Of a stretch of DNA of 26,693 nt, positions 10,301 through 16,411 are shown piece by piece. The translations under genes were made by a program, and so were the position numbers. Numbering within the stretch: position 1 is the first letter of the stretch; the number at the start of each line of letters is the position of its first letter. The notes under the pieces are model-generated. The model was not told the DNA's origin and ran no database searches. It saw only the letters and a program-made list of their open reading frames with translations. Origin of the DNA: Euryarchaeota archaeon UBA439 (GTDB taxonomy: Archaea > Thermoplasmatota > Poseidoniia > Poseidoniales > Thalassarchaeaceae); NCBI GenBank assembly GCA_002497245.1, contig DANB01000002.1, forward strand, positions 13,447-40,139. Direction: 5' to 3'.

Positions 10301-10352
10301 GTGTTAAATAGTTCTCATCATAAGTTCCGCATCTGCATCTATTTTCGGACAT
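7314..10352 (-). CDS. Large cell-surface protein with N- and C-terminal membrane segments
   Basis: The protein has 1012 residues. Residues 1-37 are predicted to be cytoplasmic and contain three Cys (C6, C8, C19) and a basic stretch. Residues about 38-53 form an N-terminal hydrophobic segment that could be a signal peptide or anchor. Residues about 60-930 are beta-rich, acidic and probably extracellular. Residues 795-890 resemble a NEW3/CARDB-type domain, including the phrase VKNEGNTEMTILLDADV. Residues 935-951 form a second membrane helix, followed by RRRW and a very acidic 55-residue tail. It belongs to the broad archaeal surface-protein class with C-terminal anchors; I recognise no specific family or enzyme. 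It is the first gene of the unit that continues into the giant secreted protein 78 bases downstream, so the two may work together at the envelope. The start is ATG with no clear ribosome site, and transcription may be leaderless. Confidence 0.85.
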   Translation of the reverse strand: MSENRCRCGTYDENYLTPCEQPGTVKVTRKPRGGLKTARIAIFLTFLMLTPLYSSQVSNLELHESSISSNTEETIELYTLYLASADSTTDGDGLITTKIPDSGGQETASALDETIEFISQELLSSIEIFGRPNQGSGSGSYYLPLDLFLKAVGPSGSSVDWTINVRAGGSSIGQAEWSADACNTGIGNSCNFDHEEFEVDLGSTSSFMVLEDETIEITISAEMSGCDSSGGPFGSTCTAEVAWNEIDGESNRHSEIEVETNAISNSIVYLQRDGDELSEGPVLEWYPNDIIDQRLMQFTFDVKSAFGRYDIDSVRLLLRDSLGNYRIDKEISDDDPDIDDTNEGIFGHYSWTYPGGVPAGEYTVELEVTDIQGNLVLIEHQPVEMHQFGVSINHGMDRQTEYIAPGEITPIPLQLVHRGDSTKSMSVELEVMTNLGSSWLIEFDSDSSIYSLDAGGDILNPILTLQAPNDLTGTPSSIDIRAVAEAEVDGVQTVVHQDTLNVILEKIDVFQPPAVSVWDEDHELPIANSTRPDDIDNTIPRYVEYGEFTPFLLEIFNTGFDADMFRIDVLKRSKSIIQVYDNNTGERILEDVGDGTFHSSFLERHATQVLLLNIKPSNDRADDDLGTIEIEVTSSGNSSLRSTIIFTIQRTFGIRAEVSQDCDGSPLGQIEVSLCSPGSGNAVVDLRARITSSANSGDTALWWRIQNPATLQENLDISTIYGQWQFRIEDENNEAVPRVSLSPGGFIEVFITVTLTTQVEQGNHTIYLRIIEDTEESDPRYFDLPMTFEIASDMPNLEIVQVTQDRKLLPGEDYSIQMKVKNEGNTEMTILLDADVSEQGWTAEIEGPSGSTFIQLGAYEELSFNLKVFVPSDANNGDKVPVLVTAMPLAYVIDGTLDTSQSWSDEYTAKKTVIMTVDLGNVIDIVINEISHPRPLTIIVLVVGFLLIIAGFQSSMNRRRWASHMALIESMNREDDEDDEEDDSELESEELTPVIEQSPDPNRYDDDDIELV

Positions 10353-10397
10353 ATTAGAGCCGCGCGATTCAAGACTAAGTTCGTACGCCCGTGGGCC

Positions 10398-10482
10398 GCA
10401 GGGGTACCCGAGTGGTCAAAGGGGCCGGACTTAAGCTCCGGTGGCAAGGCCTTCGTGGGTTCGAATCCCACCCCCTGCACCA
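10398..10482 (+). tRNA. tRNA-Leu (anticodon TAA)
   Basis: The molecule folds as a class II tRNA. The acceptor stem is GCAGGGG with CCCCTGC (10472-10478), with discriminator A10479 and an encoded CCA at 10480-10482. The D stem is CCC/GGG. The anticodon stem is CCGGA/TCCGG around loop CTTAAGC, placing anticodon TAA at 10432-10434. The variable arm has a GGC/GCC stem, and the T arm is GTGGG-TTCGAAT-CCCAC. The long variable arm and the A discriminator fit leucine. No intron is seen. A T-rich run about 25 bases downstream (10504-10515) might end transcription, but it lies within the 3' end of folB on the other strand. Confidence 0.95.
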
Positions 10483-10504
10483 TTAAGAAAAAACAATTAG
10501 GAAA

Positions 10505-10906
10505 TTACTTTATTTTAGTCATTGAACAACCTAATCTACCGTCTCCTTCTAGGACATCTAATTTGGTTATAACCACAGATGCCGCCTTTACATTGGTTGG
10601 AGTAGATATCTCTTCTAATAAACAACTTGTTAATGTTTCAAGAAGAGAAAAACGACCCGATGCCAAAACATTCTCTAAAGAAGTTATGAGATATTCATAA
10701 TTCAACACTTCATTTAAATTATCGTTAAGAGGCTTTTTAACTTCTGAAATTATGACGTAGATATCAAATCTGATTTTTTGAGGGTTACCAATCTCGAAAT
10801 CATGAACTCCAATATCAACATCCCTAACTATATCTTCTAGGAATAATGTCGTGACTCCGCTGTAAGAAGCCAATAAATTAGCTATTGCATCTTTGTGAGA
10901 TGTCAT
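10505..10906 (-). CDS. folB: Dihydroneopterin aldolase (FolB family)
   Basis: The protein has 133 residues, close to the usual 115-130. FolB cleaves 7,8-dihydroneopterin to 6-hydroxymethyl-7,8-dihydropterin and glycolaldehyde, and can also epimerise it. The family pattern is clear: FLEDIVRDVDIGVHDFE (Glu38), then NYEYL (Tyr70), then LLETLTS (Glu90), then ITKLDV (Lys115). These match the pterin-binding and catalytic positions of E. coli FolB. I chose ATG at 10906 because GTGAT lies about five bases upstream. A longer TTG start at 10924 would overlap the preceding gene. It sits four bases after a PTR1/FolM-like reductase gene, so the two probably form a pterin operon. The family call is firm; the final product (folate, monapterin or another pterin) cannot be told from here. 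Confidence 0.88.
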   Translation of the reverse strand: MTSHKDAIANLLASYSGVTTLFLEDIVRDVDIGVHDFEIGNPQKIRFDIYVIISEVKKPLNDNLNEVLNYEYLITSLENVLASGRFSLLETLTSCLLEEISTPTNVKAASVVITKLDVLEGDGRLGCSMTKIK

Positions 10907-10910
10907 AATA

Positions 10911-11669
10911 TCACTCTGTCTCAAAGACTACATCCCTTGTTCTTGAAAGAAATCTTTCACCAGAATCAACATAGATTACTTGTCCAGTTACAGACTTGGC
11001 ACCCATCAAATAACATACAGCATCTGCAATATCCTCGGGACCTGGTCCATACCCCAAAGGAGAACTGGATTGTGCACGTTGAAAGCCTTCAGTAGTTTGC
11101 AAATCACTGGCCAATGTATGACCTGGCGAAACAGCATTAACTCTAACTTTGGGTGCCAAACTTCTTGCTAAAGTATCAGTTAGTCCGAGCAAAGCATATT
11201 TCGATGTAGTATACGATAAATAATCGGGATTCGGATTGTGCAATTTTTGATCTAAAATATTGACAACGTTTGCTTGTCTGCCCTCATCTAATGAGTCATA
11301 CATTTCTTTAATTAGCATTAGAGGGATTTTCGCATTTATTTGCATATGATTATCCCAAGAATTGGATGAGACTGTAGAAATATCATCATGAAGAAAAACG
11401 GATGCATTATTCACAATCGCATCAATATATCCAAATTCTTCTATAGCCTTCGAAATTAAATTTCTTGCACTAGAGATTTCTGATAAATCCGCTTGACAAA
11501 CAATTGCATTGCCACCATCTGAGGCTATCATTCTAGCAGTTTCTTCTGCTTCCTTGGATGAATTCCTGTAGTGAATAACGACTTTGTAACCGCTTCTAGA
11601 GAGACGGAGGCAAATCTCTCTTCCTATTCTCTTTGAACCACCAGTAACCAATACAACGCCATGATTCAT
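10911..11669 (-). CDS. Pteridine reductase-like short-chain dehydrogenase (PTR1/FolM type)
   Basis: The protein is a 252-residue Rossmann-fold SDR enzyme. It has TGGSKRIG at residues 9-16, an NADPH-type glycine motif with Arg14; NNAS at 87-90; and the catalytic pair Tyr153 and Lys157 in YTTSK. At residue 140 it has Asp, where most SDRs have the catalytic Ser. That Asp (NILDQ, compare NMVDA in PTR1) together with KRIG is typical of PTR1 and FolM, which reduce dihydropterins with NADPH. SPGHTL at 181-186 fits the region after the active site. The neighbour folB, four bases downstream, supports a role in tetrahydropterin synthesis. The start is ATG without a visible ribosome site. The exact substrate is an inference, and a generic 3-oxoacyl-ACP reductase is less likely because of Asp140. 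Confidence 0.82.
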   Translation of the reverse strand: MNHGVVLVTGGSKRIGREICLRLSRSGYKVVIHYRNSSKEAEETARMIASDGGNAIVCQADLSEISSARNLISKAIEEFGYIDAIVNNASVFLHDDISTVSSNSWDNHMQINAKIPLMLIKEMYDSLDEGRQANVVNILDQKLHNPNPDYLSYTTSKYALLGLTDTLARSLAPKVRVNAVSPGHTLASDLQTTEGFQRAQSSSPLGYGPGPEDIADAVCYLMGAKSVTGQVIYVDSGERFLSRTRDVVFETE

Positions 11670-11769
11670 AGTATTCCGAGAGAGAAGTGTAATATGACTT
11701 CTTGTATTAGAGTAAGTTTACAATTTACTATCAGAATAGTTTTCGTCATCACCCCACTCGTAGGTATCA
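11670..11769. promoter_or_regulatory. Intergenic region between divergent pterin and lipoate/bkd units
   Basis: This 100-base AT-rich gap separates the minus-strand pterin pair from the plus-strand lipA cluster, so it should hold promoters for both. A weak TATA-like stretch (gtttacaatttacta) lies near 11716-11730. It could serve lipA with a short leader, but I cannot identify either promoter firmly. Neither flanking start has a clear Shine-Dalgarno. Confidence 0.35.
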
Positions 11770-12813
11770 ATGTCAACGCGACTTCCGACGATTAATGATC
11801 AAAATCGTCCAATTAACGAAGTTTTGAGACATAATAGTAAAAGTTCCCTCGATAGAAGGAAGGAAAAAAGAAAACGGCTTCCTGAATGGTTTAGGACTAG
11901 TCTCCCAACAGGCTCTTCACAAAGAAAATTTAACGATACTAAAGCCAATGTACATGAACACGGGCTACATACAGTTTGTGAAGAAGCAAAGTGCCCTAAT
12001 GTCCATGACTGTTGGGCTAGAGGAACGGCAACTTTCATGATTGCTGGAGAGGTTTGTACAAGAGGTTGCAGATTTTGTGCAGTAGGCACTATTAGAAAAC
12101 CTCCTGAGCTAAATCCTATGGAGCCACAAGAGTTAGCAGAAGCAATAGAAAAAATGAATATCTCACATGCTGTTATTACAGTAGTGAATAGAGATGATTT
12201 ACCAGATGGTGGTGCAGAGCATTATAGAAAATGCTTATTGGAAGTTAGTAATAGAACTCCAAACGTAGGATTAGAGTTATTATGTTCCGATTTGGAAGGA
12301 AACTTAGATGCCCTTGAGGTTCTTCTCGATAACTTACCAATTAAGGTATTTGCACATAATGTGGAGTGCGTTCCTCGACTTGATAGGTTAGTAAGAGACT
12401 CTCGTGCTTCTTTTGAGCAATCCATTAAAATTCTATCTCATGCTAAGAGATTGAGGCCTGATTTGAAAATTAAATCAAGCATAATGGTTGGTTTAGGAGA
12501 AAATGATGAAGAAATTGTGGAAGCAATGAGATTACTCCGAGGAGCGGGGGTTGATATGGTTACTTTAGGTCAATATCTCCAGCCAAGTGATAGGCATCTT
12601 CCGATAGATAGATTTCCAGAGCCAAAACAATTTGCAGAATGGGATAAAACTGCCAGGGATTTGGGGTTCAAAGCGGTGGCGAGTGGGCCTTTGGTAAGAT
12701 CTTCATATAGAGCAGGACTATTATTTGAAGAAGCAGAAGGAGCAGAACCTGTAGTAACTAGAGAATCTACAGGATCTGCAGTTAGTTACCTAAATCCAAT
12801 GAGGAATTTGTGA
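11770..12813 (+). CDS. lipA: Lipoyl synthase
   Basis: The protein has 347 residues and is a radical SAM enzyme that inserts two sulfurs into a protein-bound octanoyl group to make the lipoyl cofactor. Both cluster motifs are present. The auxiliary [4Fe-4S] motif CxxxxCxxxxxC is C70, C75 and C81 (CEEAKCPNVHDC). The radical SAM motif CxxxCxxC is C96, C100 and C103 (CTRGCRFC). The C-terminal RSSY motif, whose Ser ligates the auxiliary cluster, is also seen. The N-terminal 35 residues are basic and family-variable. It heads a plus-strand cluster that encodes the lipoyl-bearing E2 protein and lipB, so the enzyme and its substrate protein are co-located. bkdA1 begins 45 bases downstream. Confidence 0.96.
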   Translation: MSTRLPTINDQNRPINEVLRHNSKSSLDRRKEKRKRLPEWFRTSLPTGSSQRKFNDTKANVHEHGLHTVCEEAKCPNVHDCWARGTATFMIAGEVCTRGCRFCAVGTIRKPPELNPMEPQELAEAIEKMNISHAVITVVNRDDLPDGGAEHYRKCLLEVSNRTPNVGLELLCSDLEGNLDALEVLLDNLPIKVFAHNVECVPRLDRLVRDSRASFEQSIKILSHAKRLRPDLKIKSSIMVGLGENDEEIVEAMRLLRGAGVDMVTLGQYLQPSDRHLPIDRFPEPKQFAEWDKTARDLGFKAVASGPLVRSSYRAGLLFEEAEGAEPVVTRESTGSAVSYLNPMRNL

Positions 12814-12858
12814 TTCTTGAAAGCCAACAAATATGAGTGAGGAGATGGTGTTAGATAC

Positions 12859-14097
12859 ATGGTGAAGAAGGAGACGAAGTCAATACATGTCCCTGACGCA
12901 CCTCATCGTCCGGGAGATGAACCTAAATTTGAACAATGGAGTTGGAAACCTGAGGATTTAAATCTACTAAAAATAGACTGTTCAGTAGAGGATGCAGAAA
13001 ATCATGCAACCGGATTAGTTAGAGTTCTTGATGATAATCATGAAGCAAAGGGCGAATGGAATCCTGACCTCACTTCTGATGAATTAATTCTAGGATTAGA
13101 ACATATGCTTAGAATGAGAATATTTGATGAAAGAATGATGAAGATGCAACGTACAGGGAAATTATCTTTCTATATGCGATCATTCGGAGAAGAAGCAATT
13201 GCAATAGCTCAGACCATGGCTCTAAAGAGTCAAGACTGGTTATTTCCTACATACAGGCAACCAGGTGCACAATTTGTCAGAGGAAGAGATATGGTTAGTA
13301 TGATATGTCACTGTATTGGAAATGAAGAAGACAATGTTAAGGGTAGACAAATGCCAGTCCATTATACATATCGAGAAGGAAGATATATTTCAGTTTCAAG
13401 CCCAGTGGGAACACAATTTAGTCAAGCAGTTGGAGTAGCTCTGGCCTCAAAATACAAACAACTTGATGAAGTGACAATAACTTGGATTGGAGATGGAGCA
13501 AGTGCAGAAGGAGATTACCATTATGCACTTAATTTCGCGAGTATCTTCAAAGCACCAGTGATACTAAACGTTGTAAATAATCAATGGGCAATTTCAACTC
13601 ATTCAAATTTTGCCAGTAACAATCAGAATTTTGCAATTAGAGGAATACCATATGGAATTCCTAGCATCAGAGTTGATGGGAATGATTTTCTCGCACTATA
13701 TTCTGTAACTAAATGGGCTAGAGAAAGAGCTGCAAAGGATCTCGGACCAACACATATAGAGGTACTTACATACAGAGCAGGAGCACATAGCAGCAGCGAT
13801 GATCCATCTAGGTATAGGCCAAAAGATTCGAACAATCATTGGCCTGGAGGAGATCCTATTGAGAGATTAAAGTTACATTTGATTCAGAAAAAGGATTGGT
13901 CAGAAAAGAAGCATCAAGAATTAGAAAAGAGGATAGATGCAGAAGTAATGGATGCATACAAAGAAGCTGTAAAATTTGGAGACCTGGCTAATGGCCCTTA
14001 TCCATCATCTGATGCGATATTTACAGAAGTATACGAAAATCCCCCATGGCATTTATTGGAGCAATGGGATGAAATGAAACGATGGAGGGATGAATAA
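12859..14097 (+). CDS. bkdA1: Branched-chain 2-oxoacid dehydrogenase E1 alpha subunit
   Basis: The protein has 412 residues, against about 410 for Pseudomonas BkdA1. With E1 beta it decarboxylates branched-chain 2-oxoacids using ThDP and reductively acylates E2. The ThDP/Mg motif runs from GDG (211-213) to NN (240-241). The loop YRAGAHSSSDDPSRYR at 305-320 includes His310 and matches the family's conserved HSTSDD loop. The BCKDH-type N-terminus (HVPDAPHRPGDEP, then LVRVLDDN and RIFDERMM) matches Pseudomonas BkdA1 as I remember it. Pyruvate dehydrogenase E1 alpha lacks this extension, which argues for branched-chain substrates. The stop overlaps the bkdA2 start by one base (TAATG), so the two are translationally coupled. 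The start is ATG with GGAG/GGTG-like sequence upstream. Confidence 0.92.
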   Translation: MVKKETKSIHVPDAPHRPGDEPKFEQWSWKPEDLNLLKIDCSVEDAENHATGLVRVLDDNHEAKGEWNPDLTSDELILGLEHMLRMRIFDERMMKMQRTGKLSFYMRSFGEEAIAIAQTMALKSQDWLFPTYRQPGAQFVRGRDMVSMICHCIGNEEDNVKGRQMPVHYTYREGRYISVSSPVGTQFSQAVGVALASKYKQLDEVTITWIGDGASAEGDYHYALNFASIFKAPVILNVVNNQWAISTHSNFASNNQNFAIRGIPYGIPSIRVDGNDFLALYSVTKWARERAAKDLGPTHIEVLTYRAGAHSSSDDPSRYRPKDSNNHWPGGDPIERLKLHLIQKKDWSEKKHQELEKRIDAEVMDAYKEAVKFGDLANGPYPSSDAIFTEVYENPPWHLLEQWDEMKRWRDE

Positions 14098-15107
14098 TGC
14101 CGAACATGAATATGGTTCAATCTGTAAATAGTGCTCTAGATAATATGTTAGATAGAGATGCTGACATTGTAATCTTTGGAGAAGACGTGGGTTACTTCGG
14201 AGGAGTTTTCAGAACCTCAGACGGACTACAAGAAAAACATGGAAAACATCGTGTTTTTGATTCCCCTTTATCAGAAGGAGGAATTGCTGCTACTGCTTTT
14301 GGTATGGGAATTAATGGCCTAAGACCAGTAGTGGAAATACAATTTGCAGATTATATATTCCCCGCTTATGATCAGATTGTAAATGAGATGGCCAAAGTAA
14401 GACATCGTTCAGGAGGCGAGTTTTGGTGCCCTGTAACAATCAGAACGCCGGCTGGAGGAGGCATTAGAGGAGGCCATCACCACTCACAATCTCCAGAAGC
14501 TCAATTCACACATACACCTGGATTGAAAGTAGTATATTGCTCCACACCATTCAATTCTAAAGGACTTCTAATAAGTGCTATTGAAGACAATGATCCTGTT
14601 ATATTCTTTGAGCCAAAAAGATGCTATAGAGGACCATTTTATGGCGACCCACACAATGTACCAACATGGAAAGAACATCCGGAAGCTGAAGTTCCTGAAT
14701 CATATTACAAAATACCATTAGGAGAAGCTAGATTAGCAATGGAAGGAGATGACTGTACCGTAATTGCTTGGGGAGCAATGGTACATGTAGCAGAACAAGC
14801 AATAAAGAATTCAGGAATCAGTTGTGATTTGCTAGATTTGCAGACATTGGTTCCTTGGGACAGAGATGCAGTAGTAAAATCAATTGAAAAAACTGGCAGA
14901 TGTGTTATTGTTCATGAAGCGCCAAAAACTAGTGGATTTGGGGCAGAAATGGTGGCTTCAATTCAAGAAAGGTGTTTTTATCACTTAGAAAGCCCGATAG
15001 AAAGAGTGACAGGGTGGGATACACCATTCCCACATACAACGGAATGGGATTATATGCCGAGCCCCTCTAGAATTGCTGAAGCAATACAAAAGACTCAGGA
15101 GGAATGA
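14097..15107 (+). CDS. bkdA2: Branched-chain 2-oxoacid dehydrogenase E1 beta subunit
   Basis: The protein has 336 residues, close to 339 for Pseudomonas BkdA2. It forms the E1 heterotetramer with BkdA1 and supplies the Glu that activates ThDP: Glu60 in DSPLSEGGI. Other family landmarks are GEDVGYFGGVFR (28-39), VVEIQFADYIFPAYDQI, the segment around GGIRGGHHHSQSPEA, DPVIFFEPKR, and near the end a segment including RVTGWDTPFPH. All read like the bkd rather than the pdhB subgroup. It overlaps bkdA1 by one base and bkdB's first possible ATG by four. Confidence 0.93.
   Translation: MPNMNMVQSVNSALDNMLDRDADIVIFGEDVGYFGGVFRTSDGLQEKHGKHRVFDSPLSEGGIAATAFGMGINGLRPVVEIQFADYIFPAYDQIVNEMAKVRHRSGGEFWCPVTIRTPAGGGIRGGHHHSQSPEAQFTHTPGLKVVYCSTPFNSKGLLISAIEDNDPVIFFEPKRCYRGPFYGDPHNVPTWKEHPEAEVPESYYKIPLGEARLAMEGDDCTVIAWGAMVHVAEQAIKNSGISCDLLDLQTLVPWDRDAVVKSIEKTGRCVIVHEAPKTSGFGAEMVASIQERCFYHLESPIERVTGWDTPFPHTTEWDYMPSPSRIAEAIQKTQEE
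15097..15102 (+). promoter_or_regulatory. Shine-Dalgarno selecting the bkdB start
   Basis: AGGAGG lies seven bases before ATG at 15110 and only one base before the alternative ATG at 15104. The first position is workable and the second is too close, so translation of bkdB should begin at 15110. Confidence 0.7.
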
Positions 15108-15109
15108 AT

Positions 15110-16402
15110 ATGGGAGATTATGTTTTCAAATTACCAGATATAGGAGAAGGAGTAGTAGAAGGAGAAGTCGTGTCATGGCACGTTAAAATTGGTGACTCAG
15201 TAGTCGAAGATGCACCTATAGTTGATGTTATGACAGATAAAGCAACAGTAACTATTCCCTCACCAACAAGTGGAGTAGTAAAAGAATTGAGTGGAGAAGT
15301 GGGTGATATGATTGCAGTAGGTACCGCCCTAATAACTTTCACAGGAGAAGGAAATATTGAACCTTCTAAAGAAGAATCTACTGAAAATACAACTGTTAAT
15401 GAACCAGAAATTGAAGAAGTAGTCGAAGAAGTAGTCGAAGAGATAGTTGAGATTGTAGAGAAAAAATCTGAGCCTACAAATAAGGTACCAGTTAAAGAGC
15501 CTGTGAAGGCTGTGAAAAATATTGCAAATAATAGAATTCTGGCTAGTCCAGCGGTTAGAAGGAGAGCTAGAGAAGCAGAACTAGACCTTACTTTCGTATC
15601 AGGATCTGGCCCTTCAGGAAGAATTAGGCACGCAGACCTAGATGCTTACATAGCAGCGGGTGGAGCAGTTTCAGGAGCTCCTCCAAAGTCATATTCAACA
15701 AAAAGGACTGAAACTAATGAAATTAAAATTGTGGGGTTGAGAAGAAAAATTGCTGAACAAATGGTAAAATCAAAATTCTCTATACCTCATTTCTCATACT
15801 TTGAGGAAATCGATGTAACTGAATTAGAAAAACTAAGAAAATTCTTAAATTCGACAAAAGATGAGAGTCAACCAAAGTTAACCTATCTTCCATTCATCAT
15901 GATGGCTTTAGCAAAAATAATGCCAAAACATCAAGAATGTAATGCACATTATGATGAGGAAAATAACATAGTCACTCAACACTCCGCAGTTCATCTTGGA
16001 ATAGCTACTCAGACAGATAGAGGATTATTTGTTCCTGTAGTAAAACATGTTGAAGCAATGGATATTTGGCAATCGGCATCTGAAATGCAAAGAGTTTCAG
16101 GCTCCGCTAGAAATGGAACGGCCAGTCTAGATGACTTGTCAGGTTCAACATTTACAATTACAAGTCTCGGAAGAGATGGGGGGTTGGGAGCTACTCCGAT
16201 TATAAATCATCCAGAAGTCAGTATTCTAGGCGTTCACAAAGCAAGGGAGATGCCTGTAGTCCAAGATGGTAAAATTGAAATTAGAAGAATAATGAATGTA
16301 TCAAGTTCTTTCGACCATAGAATTGTAGATGGTGCCAATGGAGCAGCCTTGATTCAATCATTAAAGAAATTATTAGAACATCCTGCTCTAATTTTTATGT
16401 AG
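15110..16402 (+). CDS. bkdB: Branched-chain 2-oxoacid dehydrogenase E2, dihydrolipoyl acyltransferase
   Basis: The protein has 430 residues and is the core of the complex, carrying the lipoyl arm and moving the acyl group to CoA. Residues 1-80 form a single lipoyl domain with the attachment Lys44 in DVMTDKATV. Residues 81-140 are a linker that is rich in Glu and Val rather than Ala and Pro. Residues 142-181 form the peripheral subunit-binding domain (ILASPAVRRRAREAELDL), which holds E1 or E3. Residues 205-430 form the acyltransferase domain, with the catalytic motif FDHRIVDG and His403. The layout and sequence resemble Pseudomonas BkdB (about 423 residues). It is the only visible substrate for the neighbouring LipA and LipB. 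The start at 15110 was chosen by the AGGAGG site and by the family N-terminus MGxxVxKxPDIGEG. Confidence 0.94.
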   Translation: MGDYVFKLPDIGEGVVEGEVVSWHVKIGDSVVEDAPIVDVMTDKATVTIPSPTSGVVKELSGEVGDMIAVGTALITFTGEGNIEPSKEESTENTTVNEPEIEEVVEEVVEEIVEIVEKKSEPTNKVPVKEPVKAVKNIANNRILASPAVRRRAREAELDLTFVSGSGPSGRIRHADLDAYIAAGGAVSGAPPKSYSTKRTETNEIKIVGLRRKIAEQMVKSKFSIPHFSYFEEIDVTELEKLRKFLNSTKDESQPKLTYLPFIMMALAKIMPKHQECNAHYDEENNIVTQHSAVHLGIATQTDRGLFVPVVKHVEAMDIWQSASEMQRVSGSARNGTASLDDLSGSTFTITSLGRDGGLGATPIINHPEVSILGVHKAREMPVVQDGKIEIRRIMNVSSSFDHRIVDGANGAALIQSLKKLLEHPALIFM

Positions 16403-16406
16403 GTGG
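16401..16406 (+). promoter_or_regulatory. Shine-Dalgarno selecting the lpdV start
   Basis: AGGTGG overlaps the bkdB stop codon and lies five bases before ATG at 16412. An in-frame GTG at 16403 lies inside this motif and is therefore an unlikely start. Confidence 0.65.
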
Positions 16407-16411
16407 AAAAA

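Noticed and set aside
10398..10482. tRNA as an integration site for a mobile element
   Set aside because: No integrase, direct repeat of the tRNA 3' end or foreign-looking gene block was seen on either side.
10911..11669. 3-oxoacyl-ACP reductase (FabG)
   Set aside because: Asp140 replaces the FabG catalytic Ser, the glycine motif is KRIG-type, and folB is adjacent, all favouring a pterin reductase.
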